Shown piece after piece: positions 34,728 to 42,177 of a stretch of 64,000 bases of DNA. The notes beneath the pieces are model-generated. The model searched no databases and was not told the origin of the DNA. It saw only the letters and a program-made list of their open reading frames with translations. The translations under genes and the position numbers were made by a program. Within the stretch, counting starts at the first letter, position 1. Each line of letters opens with the position of its first letter. Source of the DNA: Nitrospirota bacterium (GTDB lineage: Bacteria > Nitrospirota > Thermodesulfovibrionia > Thermodesulfovibrionales > UBA6898); contig QKDO01000102.1 of assembly GCA_003252075.1 (NCBI GenBank), positions 1 to 64,000 on the forward strand, read 5' to 3'.

Positions 34728-34768
34728 ACGCCCCATAAGATGCGATACCCCTTATCATCTTGGGGCGT
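34728..34768. repeat. Long inverted repeat between the GGDEF gene and rimP
   Basis: Arms ACGCCCC-x2-AAGATG (34728-34742) and CATCTTGGGGCGT (34756-34768) are exact complements apart from two unpaired bases, around a 13-bp centre. The right arm touches the -35 box of the rimP promoter. It could be a protein-binding operator or an RNA hairpin; no poly-T follows. Confidence 0.5.
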
Positions 34769-34797
34769 TGCAATTTATTATCGGTTGTTGCTATAAT
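34768..34797 (+). promoter_or_regulatory. Promoter of the rimP-nusA-recG run
   Basis: TTGCAA (34768-34773), an 18-bp spacer and a perfect TATAAT (34792-34797). The transcription start would be near 34804, giving a ~70-nt leader that contains the hairpin at 34831-34858. Confidence 0.65.
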
Positions 34798-34830
34798 TAA
34801 AAAAGAAATTCATCCGGAATTTTTTGCGAA

Positions 34831-34858
34831 AAGAGTGGGTCTTCCCACTCTTTTGTTT
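34831..34858 (+). ncRNA. rimP leader hairpin (terminator-like)
   Basis: AAAAGAGTGGG-TCTT-CCCACTCTTTT, followed by GTTTT, directly upstream of rimP. It resembles the rimP-leader family: a short GC stem with a T-rich 3' side in front of rimP-nusA operons. It may attenuate the operon, plausibly with NusA feedback (inference). Confidence 0.6.
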
Positions 34859-34873
34859 TATAGGGTGTTTTAC

Positions 34874-35335
34874 ATGGATACGGTGCAGGAAAAGATCAGC
34901 GCTCTGGCAGAATCACTGGCGGAATCTCATGGGGTCATGGTCCTTGACGTTGAGATGACCGGCAGTGTGACTCGGCCCCAGGTCAGGGTATTCATTGACC
35001 GGGAGGGCGGGGTAACGCTGGACGAATGTGCCAAGTTCAGCCGGGCGCTTTCAGCGCTTTTTGATGTCGAGGATCCGATACCGACATCCTATACGCTCGA
35101 GGTGTCGTCACCGGGGCTTGACAGGCCGCTGAAGAAGCTGAAGCATTTTGAGCAGTCGAAAGGCAAGCTGGCAAAGGTCGTACTGAAACAGAAAATCGAC
35201 GGTGAGTATGTGCATCTCGGAAGAATAATGGATATCCGGGAGGGAGTCATTACCCTGAAGACCCCGGAAGGAAAAGAAGTTCTCGTGCCGTTTGATATCA
35301 TCTCTCGCGCAAGATTGGAGATAGAACCGAAATGA
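34874..35335 (+). CDS. rimP: Ribosome maturation factor RimP
   Basis: A 153-residue 30S assembly factor. The N-terminal domain has ESHGVMVLDVEMTG, RPQVRVFIDREGGVTLDEC and the linker TYTLEVSSPGLDRPLK; the C-terminal SH3-like barrel spans GRIMDIREGVITLKTPEGK. The ATG at 34874 follows AGGGTG. A longer frame would start inside the leader and is rejected. It is the first gene of the rimP-nusA pair, and its TGA overlaps the nusA ATG (ATGA). Confidence 0.95.
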   Translation: MDTVQEKISALAESLAESHGVMVLDVEMTGSVTRPQVRVFIDREGGVTLDECAKFSRALSALFDVEDPIPTSYTLEVSSPGLDRPLKKLKHFEQSKGKLAKVVLKQKIDGEYVHLGRIMDIREGVITLKTPEGKEVLVPFDIISRARLEIEPK

Positions 35336-36459
35336 CAAAAGAACTGTGCCATGTGATTGAACAGATCAGCAGGGAAAAAGGCATCTCAAAGGAGACAATG
35401 GTTGAAGCGCTCGAGTCGGCTCTTCTTTCCGCCATGAGAAAGAAGTACGGCGGAAGAACGAATATAAATCTTACGATCGACAGGAAGAAGTGCACCATTC
35501 GCGTGTTTGAGAGCAAGCAGGTCGTTGCCGAGGTAACTGACCCGGACCTCGAGATATCTGTCAAGGATGGCGTGAAGATAGATCCTTCCAAGAAGGAAGG
35601 CGACACGATCGAGTTTCCGCTCGATCTTCAGGACCTGGGCAGGATTGCCGCGCAGACGGCAAAGCAGGTGATCTTCCAGCGAGTGAGAGAGGCGGAACGC
35701 GATGTCATTTACAGCGAGTTCAAGGACAAAGCAGGCCAGATCGTGAGCGGAACCGTGATGAGGAGAGAAAAGGGCGCCTATTTCATAAACCTTGGCAAGA
35801 CCGAGGCTTACCTTGCGATCAAGGACACGCTCCCGAACGAGAACCTGAAACGGGGTGATACCGTTAAGGCGATTATCGAGGAAGTGAAGGTCACATCAAA
35901 AGGCCCTGAGATCATCGTCAGCCGTTCTACGCCGCAATTTGTTGCTGAGCTTTTCAAGATGGAGGTACCGGAGATAAGCGAAGGACTGGTAATCATAAAA
36001 AACATTGTACGGGAGCCGGGGGAGCGTACCAAGATTGCGGTGACATCCAAAGACACTGCCGTTGATCCTGTGGGATCCTGTGTAGGCATGAAGGGAACGA
36101 GGGTGCAGGCAATTGTCCGTGAACTCAGGGGAGAGAGGATAGATATCATTCCCTGGACGGATGATGCGAGGACACTTCTTGCGCGAGCGCTCAGTCCTGC
36201 CACCGTCGAAAAGATCGGAATAAACGAAGAAGACAAGACTGCCATGGTTGTGGTAAACGACCAGCAGCTGTCTCTCGCCATCGGCAAAAAAGGACAGAAT
36301 GTCAGACTTGCCATGAAACTTACCGGCTGGGATATCGACATCATCAGTGACACAGAATATTCGAAAATACGAATGGAAGAGACAGACAAGGCTCTTGAGG
36401 ACTCCCTGCGCAAGGAAGCTTCGAAACCAGAAACGCCGTCTGTTGATGAAGAGCAGTAA
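35332..36459 (+). CDS. nusA: Transcription termination/antitermination factor NusA
   Basis: A 375-residue factor that binds RNA polymerase and modulates pausing, termination and antitermination. In order: the N-terminal polymerase-binding domain, an S1 domain (GQIVSGTVMRREKGAYFINL), KH1 (REPGERTKIAV, GSCVGMKGTRVQAIV) and KH2 (LSLAIGKKGQNVRLA). A short acidic tail ends at PSVDEEQ. No C-terminal acidic repeats of the gamma-proteobacterial type are present. It overlaps rimP by 4 nt and recG by 14 nt. infB, the usual follower, is absent. Confidence 0.96.
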   Translation: MTKELCHVIEQISREKGISKETMVEALESALLSAMRKKYGGRTNINLTIDRKKCTIRVFESKQVVAEVTDPDLEISVKDGVKIDPSKKEGDTIEFPLDLQDLGRIAAQTAKQVIFQRVREAERDVIYSEFKDKAGQIVSGTVMRREKGAYFINLGKTEAYLAIKDTLPNENLKRGDTVKAIIEEVKVTSKGPEIIVSRSTPQFVAELFKMEVPEISEGLVIIKNIVREPGERTKIAVTSKDTAVDPVGSCVGMKGTRVQAIVRELRGERIDIIPWTDDARTLLARALSPATVEKIGINEEDKTAMVVVNDQQLSLAIGKKGQNVRLAMKLTGWDIDIISDTEYSKIRMEETDKALEDSLRKEASKPETPSVDEEQ

Positions 36460-38536
36460 AGCAGATCTTTCTATTCAGCAGGTAAAGGGAGTCGGACCCC
36501 AGCGGACCCGGCTCCTTGCAAAGCTCGGTATCGCAACGATCAGGGACGCCCTTGCATATCTGCCTTTCCGCTACGAAGACCGCTCACACCTCATATCTGT
36601 CGGTGAACTCCGGCCTGGGAATGTGGCGACCGTTATGGGAAAGGTCGCTGCCTGCAATATTCTGAGACGGAGGGGGAAAAAGTTCAGCATCTTCGATGCA
36701 ACCCTTCACGATGGCGGGAGTTACCTGACGGTCAAATGGTTCAACCAGCCATTTATGCAGAAACATGTTGCTCTTGGCCGAACCATGGTCGTCTACGGCA
36801 TGGTAAAGGAAAACACCCGCGGTATACCGCCACTGGAGATGGAAAACCCTGAGTATGAACTTCTCATCGATGATGCAGATTCCCAGATCCATACCAATCG
36901 TGTCGTCCCGGTATATCGCATAACGGAAGGGATCAGCCAGAAGCAATTTAGGAAGATCATGTTCACTCTTGTGCAGGAACATGCTGCCGCCATGGAGGAT
37001 CCTGTACCGCTTCACATTACCGTGCGGAATGGCCTGCCGGGACTGGGTGAAACTCTGTGCGAACTGCATTTTCCTGAGAACGCCGGGAATATCGTTGAGC
37101 TCAACAGCGGCAGAAGCCGGTATCACAGAAGGCTTGCGTTCGATGAGTTCTTCTTTCTTGCGATGGGCCTTGCCGTTTTCAAAAAGAGCGGCCATAGGGA
37201 AAAAGGCATCAGTTTTTGTCCTGCGGGAGGCCTGAGACGCGATCTTCTGAAGCTGCTGCCGTTTACGCTTACCGCTGCCCAGCAGCGTGTGATGGAGCAG
37301 ATCGACCGTGATATGAGACAGCCCTACCCCATGAACCGCCTTCTCCAGGGTGATGTAGGATGCGGTAAAACGGTGGTCGCATTTGCAGCCATGTTGGATG
37401 CCGTGGAATGCGGCTACCAGGCGGCACTTATGGCACCCACCGAAACCCTTGCTGAACAGCATTACCTTAACATTCGCGGGATGATTGAAATGTTCGGTCT
37501 TTCCGGTGATTTGCGCACGGGCGGTTCCGGGGCGAGGGGAAAGGAACGTACCGGTGAATGCACGTCTGATATCATCGTAGGCACCCATGCACTTATCCAG
37601 GAACGACTGACGTTCAGGAAACTTGGCCTGGTCGTAATCGATGAACAGCATAAGTTCGGCGTGATGCAACGGGCCCTGCTCAGAAAAAAAGGTGTGCATC
37701 CCGATGTGTTGATTATGACAGCGACCCCGATTCCTCGCTCTCTCGCGCTTACTCTCTATGGCGACCTGGATTGTTCCGTGATAAGCGAACTGCCGCCGGG
37801 CAGGAAAGGGATTGCTACGGCATGGGTTGAAGCTGATCGCAAGGATGAGATATTTGCTGTCCTGAAGCAGGAGATCAGCCGGGGACGGCAGGCATATGTC
37901 GTATATCCCGCGATTGAGGAGTCCGAGACTGCGGGGTTACGATCTGTCACCCGGGGACATGAGGCATTTCAAAGAAAATTCCCGGAATACCGGATCGGGA
38001 TGCTGCACGGCAGGATGAGGCCAGAGGAACGTGAGCAGATCATGGAGCGTTTCAGAATGCGGGAAATCGATATCCTCGTGAGCACGACGGTAATAGAAGT
38101 GGGTGTTGACGTGCCGAATGCGACGGTGATGCTTATTGTCCATGCAGAGCGCTTCGGGCTCAGTCAACTGCACCAGTTGCGAGGAAGGGTTGGCAGGGGA
38201 GTTGACAGTTCTCGCTGCATACTTATCGCATATCCGCCGGTAAGCGAAGATGCCCGCCGCAGGCTGAACGTCATGATCCAGACGAACGATGGATTCAGGA
38301 TCGCCGAAGAAGACCTTAAGCTCAGGGGAGCAGGAGAGTTTCTGGGAACCCGTCAGGCGGGGCTGCCCGATCTGAAAAATGCGGATCTGATCAGGGATGC
38401 GGCAATCCTTGATACCGCAAGACAGGAGGCGTCTGATCTCATAGCTCACGACGAAAGATTGCTAAAATACTCTTTTCTAAAACAGCGGCTTGATGTATTC
38501 TGGAAAGAGAAGATGGATATATTCAACACAGGGTAA
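36446..38536 (+). CDS. recG: ATP-dependent DNA helicase RecG
   Basis: A 696-residue helicase that regresses stalled forks and branch-migrates junctions. It has an N-terminal helix-hairpin-helix-like segment (IQQVKGVGPQRTRLLAKLG), the wedge OB domain (SVGELRPGNVATVMGKVAA), Walker A LLQGDVGCGKTVVAF, DEQH box VVIDEQHKFGV, TATPIPRSLALTLYGDLD, and the motif VI region QLRGRVGRGV. The C-terminal RecG finger GAGEFLGTRQAGLPD is present. The start is placed at ATG 36446, inside the end of nusA (14-nt overlap), since longer frames run through nusA. Confidence 0.95.
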   Translation: MKSSKADLSIQQVKGVGPQRTRLLAKLGIATIRDALAYLPFRYEDRSHLISVGELRPGNVATVMGKVAACNILRRRGKKFSIFDATLHDGGSYLTVKWFNQPFMQKHVALGRTMVVYGMVKENTRGIPPLEMENPEYELLIDDADSQIHTNRVVPVYRITEGISQKQFRKIMFTLVQEHAAAMEDPVPLHITVRNGLPGLGETLCELHFPENAGNIVELNSGRSRYHRRLAFDEFFFLAMGLAVFKKSGHREKGISFCPAGGLRRDLLKLLPFTLTAAQQRVMEQIDRDMRQPYPMNRLLQGDVGCGKTVVAFAAMLDAVECGYQAALMAPTETLAEQHYLNIRGMIEMFGLSGDLRTGGSGARGKERTGECTSDIIVGTHALIQERLTFRKLGLVVIDEQHKFGVMQRALLRKKGVHPDVLIMTATPIPRSLALTLYGDLDCSVISELPPGRKGIATAWVEADRKDEIFAVLKQEISRGRQAYVVYPAIEESETAGLRSVTRGHEAFQRKFPEYRIGMLHGRMRPEEREQIMERFRMREIDILVSTTVIEVGVDVPNATVMLIVHAERFGLSQLHQLRGRVGRGVDSSRCILIAYPPVSEDARRRLNVMIQTNDGFRIAEEDLKLRGAGEFLGTRQAGLPDLKNADLIRDAAILDTARQEASDLIAHDERLLKYSFLKQRLDVFWKEKMDIFNTG

Positions 38537-38548
38537 GGGAGGCGAAAA

Positions 38549-38860
38549 ATGAAAAAAATATTTGAAGATTTCAGAAAAGGAATAAGAAAAATACGCTGGT
38601 TTGCAAAGCTCATTGCCGAGCGCCTGAAGATCGAGATCGCCATATTCAGACTCCTCTATGACGCTGACAGGATGCACGAGACACGGGAGGAACTGCTGAA
38701 AAAGATAGGTGAACGCGTCATGGATCTGAAAGGACACCACGATAAGAACATACTCAGGGATACCGTGATCGCGGAGGCTCTCAGCGAGATCGATAAGCTG
38801 GAGAAGAGCATGGAAGAGACGCGCACCAAGGTCTCTGATATAGGCAGGGTAACGGAATAA
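38549..38860 (+). CDS. Small coiled-coil protein between recG and pilD (hypothetical)
   Basis: A 103-residue, almost entirely helical, highly charged protein (MKKIFEDFRKGIRKIRWFAK to EETRTKVSDIGRVTE). The first 45 residues are basic and amphipathic; the rest has coiled-coil heptads. GGGAGG precedes the ATG. Its TAA is immediately followed by the prepilin peptidase GTG, so the two are probably translated together. The function is unknown. Confidence 0.7.
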   Translation: MKKIFEDFRKGIRKIRWFAKLIAERLKIEIAIFRLLYDADRMHETREELLKKIGERVMDLKGHHDKNILRDTVIAEALSEIDKLEKSMEETRTKVSDIGRVTE

Positions 38861-39646
38861 GTGCTTCTGTACGCAATAGTCATTATCTTTGGCGCTCTCA
38901 TCGGATCGTTTCTGAATGTGTGCATATACCGGATACCACGTGGCATTTCGATTGTCTGGCCTTCTTCACGGTGTCCTTCCTGCAGTGCGCCGATCAGGGC
39001 ATGGGACAATATTCCCGTGCTCAGTTTTCTTCTGCTGGGGGGCGCGTGCCGGAACTGCGGGGAGCGGATACCTTATCGGTATCCACTAGTCGAAGCCCTC
39101 AATGCCGCTTTCTATCTGGTACTCTTGTGGAGGTTCGGCCCGGGATGGCCTTTTCTGGTCTATGCCCTGTTCTGCTCAGGATTGATCGTCATCACATTCA
39201 TAGATCTTGATTTTCAGATCATTCCTGACCGGATCACGCTGCCTGGTATTCCGATCGGGCTTCTCGCCGGGTCACTGCTTTTGCCGGACCCTTTTCTCAG
39301 GGCTGTATCGCTGGGCTGGAGGAGTTCGCTCATTGGCGCAGTTTCGGGATTTGTCTTTTTTTACCTGATAGCAGTAGCCGGCGAAAAAATATTCAAGAAA
39401 GAGGCTATGGGTGGTGGTGATATAAAGATGATGGCAATGGTCGGAGGGTTTATCGGCTGGAAGGGTATCATTCTTACAACGTTTCTCGGGAGCCTCCTTG
39501 GTTCGGTCATCGGGGTTCTGACGATGATCTTTGCGGGAAAGGAACGGGGGAGTCTTATCCCCTTTGGTCCGTTCCTTGCTGCAGGTGCCGCAGTCTCTCT
39601 GATCTTCGGGCAGGAGATCATATTCTGGTATCTTTTTCGCGGATGA
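38861..39646 (+). CDS. pilD: Prepilin leader peptidase / N-methyltransferase (A24)
   Basis: A 261-residue polytopic inner-membrane enzyme that cleaves type IV prepilin leaders and N-methylates the new terminus. Both catalytic Asp motifs are seen: FIDLDFQIIPDRITLPG and GGGDIKMMAMVGG. The N-terminal methylase-associated zinc site has CPSC and CRNC pairs (RCPSCSAPIRAWDN, ACRNCGERIPYRYP). The start is GTG 38861, directly after the previous stop. It supports pilus assembly with pilT at 13820. Confidence 0.94.
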   Translation: MLLYAIVIIFGALIGSFLNVCIYRIPRGISIVWPSSRCPSCSAPIRAWDNIPVLSFLLLGGACRNCGERIPYRYPLVEALNAAFYLVLLWRFGPGWPFLVYALFCSGLIVITFIDLDFQIIPDRITLPGIPIGLLAGSLLLPDPFLRAVSLGWRSSLIGAVSGFVFFYLIAVAGEKIFKKEAMGGGDIKMMAMVGGFIGWKGIILTTFLGSLLGSVIGVLTMIFAGKERGSLIPFGPFLAAGAAVSLIFGQEIIFWYLFRG

Positions 39647-39676
39647 AGCTGAAATGGGTATGGTGAGATAACTGCC

Positions 39677-40933
39677 ATGGATGTCCATCGAATCCAGTTC
39701 CTGCTGTTCACCGCGATTTCCCTGCTGATCTTCATCATGATGATCGTCATTATCAAGAACCTTCTTGCTTATCACAAGAAACAAGCGGAACAAGATCATA
39801 AAGATACTACCCAAGTCGGCTTTGTTGTTGATACATTCCACGAGCTGGTCTCGAAGCTCAAGGAAAAGGAGCGAGAGCTTGAATTCCTGAGAAGCAGAGC
39901 TGAGGAGCGCGCCTCGTCGATCGAGGTCTACAATGAGAACATCTTTCAGTCTGTGCCGAGCGGTGTGGTGAGCTTTGATCAGGACCTCAGGATAACGCGG
40001 CTGAATGCCGCTGCAATGAAGATTCTCGGTCTCCGGGAAGAGGTTGTCGGCAGGGGCCATGCAGAGATATTCCAGAGCCCCCTACGCGATATGATTGCTG
40101 AACGAAAGGTCATGGGAAGGGTTGAGACTGCTTATACAGATGGCAGCGGTAAGAGGCTGTGGATCGGGCTTGCGCTTTCTCCGCTGAAAGACAGCATGGA
40201 CACCATTATCGGCCAGCTCCTTGTCTTTACCGATCTTACTGAATTGAAGGCTTTCCAGTCGCAGCGGGAGCTGAGGGATAGACTCTCGACTCTGGGCGAG
40301 ATGTCCGCCGGCATCGCCCATGAGCTGCGAAATCCTATGGGAGTCATTTCCGGCTATACCAAGATCCTTTCGAGAAAAGTTGATGATGCGCTGAAACCTG
40401 CGGTAATGGCGATCAACGGGGAGATCGATGTCATGAACAGGATTATAACCGACTTTCTTACCTTTGCCCATCCTGCTGAACCGGTTTTGGGAAATGTCGA
40501 CCTTGCGGCTCTTGCAGAAAGCTGCATCGAAATGCTCGATGACGCTGCGCGAAAGGTCATTTTGCCGGCTGACGTATCGTGCCTTCCGGTGATCCGGGGC
40601 GATGAGGTCCTGCTCAGGCAGGCATTGACGAATCTGTTCGTAAACGCTGTTGAGGCCATGCCTGACGGCGGATCGATCAGTATCTCATGTTCCATGAACG
40701 GGCCGAACGCTCTCCTCTGTATAACAGATACCGGACATGGCATACCGGAAAACATTAGAGACCGTATATTCCTTCCTTTCTATACGACAAAGGAGCGCGG
40801 TACGGGGCTTGGGCTTGCAATCGTCCATAAGATCATCGTCTCGCACGGCGGATCGATCAGGGTAGAGTCCTCTTCAGGGGGCACGGCATTCCTCATTACC
40901 CTTCCCAAAGAGATAATCCTCAGCAGCATCTGA
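39677..40933 (+). CDS. PAS-containing sensor histidine kinase
   Basis: A 418-residue kinase. One N-terminal membrane helix (FLLFTAISLLIFIMMIVII) is followed by a coiled coil, a PAS domain (VPSGVVSFDQDLRITRLNAA), HisKA with intact H box GIAHELRNPMGVISGY, and an HATPase domain (NLFVNAVEAMPDGG, DTGHGIPENI, GTGLGLAIV). No periplasmic domain is present, so sensing is cytoplasmic or at the membrane. It lies 30 bp after pilD on the same strand. No response regulator is adjacent, although NtrC-type partners of such kinases are common in this kind of organism. Confidence 0.9.
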   Translation: MDVHRIQFLLFTAISLLIFIMMIVIIKNLLAYHKKQAEQDHKDTTQVGFVVDTFHELVSKLKEKERELEFLRSRAEERASSIEVYNENIFQSVPSGVVSFDQDLRITRLNAAAMKILGLREEVVGRGHAEIFQSPLRDMIAERKVMGRVETAYTDGSGKRLWIGLALSPLKDSMDTIIGQLLVFTDLTELKAFQSQRELRDRLSTLGEMSAGIAHELRNPMGVISGYTKILSRKVDDALKPAVMAINGEIDVMNRIITDFLTFAHPAEPVLGNVDLAALAESCIEMLDDAARKVILPADVSCLPVIRGDEVLLRQALTNLFVNAVEAMPDGGSISISCSMNGPNALLCITDTGHGIPENIRDRIFLPFYTTKERGTGLGLAIVHKIIVSHGGSIRVESSSGGTAFLITLPKEIILSSI

Positions 40934-41042
40934 TCATCGTTTTGGCTGTTTCGGTACAAGCTCTCGCGTCGGTAATCGTGACCGGAAGGAAGACCACCAG
41001 ACAAAGATTCCGGAAAGCAGAAAAAACGTGCGATGCCCCGTG

Positions 41043-41741
41043 TCAGTAGAAAAGCCGGAATAGCAGAAAGGTGAGCGTTGCCCCCATTACCGCACCCAGA
41101 ATGACTTCCCATATGGTGTGCGCCCGAACGGCAAGCCTGCTCTGGGCGATCCAAACGGAAAGGAGTAAGCAGAGCATGGAAATGTAGACATTTTCCGTAA
41201 TGAACGTTACCGAGACCCAAACCGAGAAGGCGAGCGCTGAGTGGCCGCTCGGCATGCCGCCGCTCAGGGGCAGCCCCTTGCCGAAATATGCTTTGGTGAT
41301 GATCACGGCAATCATGACAAGAATAAAGGCGATCAGAGAAATTTCTTCCTTCGAATGCTTTGCAACATGGAACCCTTCGCTGAAGATCGTTTTCACATAG
41401 GGGAACAACACAACATAGCCGAGGAGAGCTGCGCCGAAGGCGGTAATGAGGACCGCTCCTGCCGCGATGTCCTTGGCGATGCGTGCCTTTTCGGAATAAT
41501 CCGGAGAAATCAGGTCGACAACTGCCTCTATGGCGCTGTTCATCATCTCGGCCCCAAGGACGAGAATGACCGCAAGAGAGATAATGATGAGTTCCTCATT
41601 CGAGACGCCGACCATATAACTGAAAAAAAGCACTGCTGCAGCACAGAGGAAATGATACCGGAGATGCCGCTGCGTCTTGACCCCGTGCAGAATCCCCTCT
41701 ATGGCAAAATTTGCGCTCTTAATCCATTTCCTGAAGGGCAT
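41043..41741 (-). CDS. Fusion of DgkA-like diacylglycerol/undecaprenol kinase and PAP2 phosphatase
   Basis: A 232-residue membrane protein joining two opposing activities. Residues ~1-120 are a DgkA-family kinase (SANFAIEGILHGVKTQRHLR, the signature ILVLGAEMMNSAIEAVVDLI, KIAKDIAAGAVLI-like). Residues ~135-232 are a PAP2 phosphatase lacking a clear first motif but with GGMPSGHSALAFS and SRLAVRAHTIWEV (Glu where Asp is usual in motif 3). The likely substrates are undecaprenol/diacylglycerol and their phosphates, linking it to peptidoglycan lipid recycling. It overlaps ybeY by 23 nt and ends the long minus-strand run. Confidence 0.85.
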   Translation of the reverse strand: MPFRKWIKSANFAIEGILHGVKTQRHLRYHFLCAAAVLFFSYMVGVSNEELIIISLAVILVLGAEMMNSAIEAVVDLISPDYSEKARIAKDIAAGAVLITAFGAALLGYVVLFPYVKTIFSEGFHVAKHSKEEISLIAFILVMIAVIITKAYFGKGLPLSGGMPSGHSALAFSVWVSVTFITENVYISMLCLLLSVWIAQSRLAVRAHTIWEVILGAVMGATLTFLLFRLFY

Positions 41742-42177
41742 GGCGCAGCTCCTGCTCCTTTCTTTTCATGAGCGCCTTCCGGTGCCGTCCCTTTTCATGG
41801 TCATAGCCCGCGAGATGGAGCAGTCCGTGTATGAGAAGTCTGCGGAGTTCTTCACAAAACGAAATACCGCATGCATGCGCCTGCTCTGCCGCCCGCGGGA
41901 CGGAAATGACAATATCGCCGAGCATACGTGGCACGAGATGACCAGGAGACGGAAATCGCTCCGACGGTGCGTCCATGGGAAAGGAAAGTACGTCCGTATC
42001 CTTCGGGATACCGCGATAGTGGGCATTGAGAGACTTCATCCTCATGCTACCGATGAAGACGACGCTGAGTTCGGCGTCGTCAAGACAGAGCATGGCAGCG
42101 GCCTTGGCGAGGTCCTTTCGGAGCTTACGCAAGTTTAGTTTTTTCGATCTTTGCAGGTTCCTTATGCGAATTACCAT
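41719..42177 (-). CDS. ybeY: Endoribonuclease YbeY (16S rRNA 3'-end maturation)
   Basis: A 152-residue zinc-dependent RNase used in 16S rRNA maturation and ribosome quality control. The metal motif HGLLHLAGYDHE is intact, preceded by DVLSFPMDAPSE and LGDIVISVPRA. The start at 42177 lies inside the end of the HD gene (53-nt overlap) and no strong ribosome site is visible, so coupling to the upstream gene is likely. The phoH-HD-ybeY-dgkA order is a widely conserved cluster. Confidence 0.93.
   Translation of the reverse strand: MVIRIRNLQRSKKLNLRKLRKDLAKAAAMLCLDDAELSVVFIGSMRMKSLNAHYRGIPKDTDVLSFPMDAPSERFPSPGHLVPRMLGDIVISVPRAAEQAHACGISFCEELRRLLIHGLLHLAGYDHEKGRHRKALMKRKEQELRHALQEMD

Noticed and set aside
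36584-37699. 371-codon minus-strand frame
   Set aside because: It is antisense to recG, whose helicase motifs cover the whole stretch.
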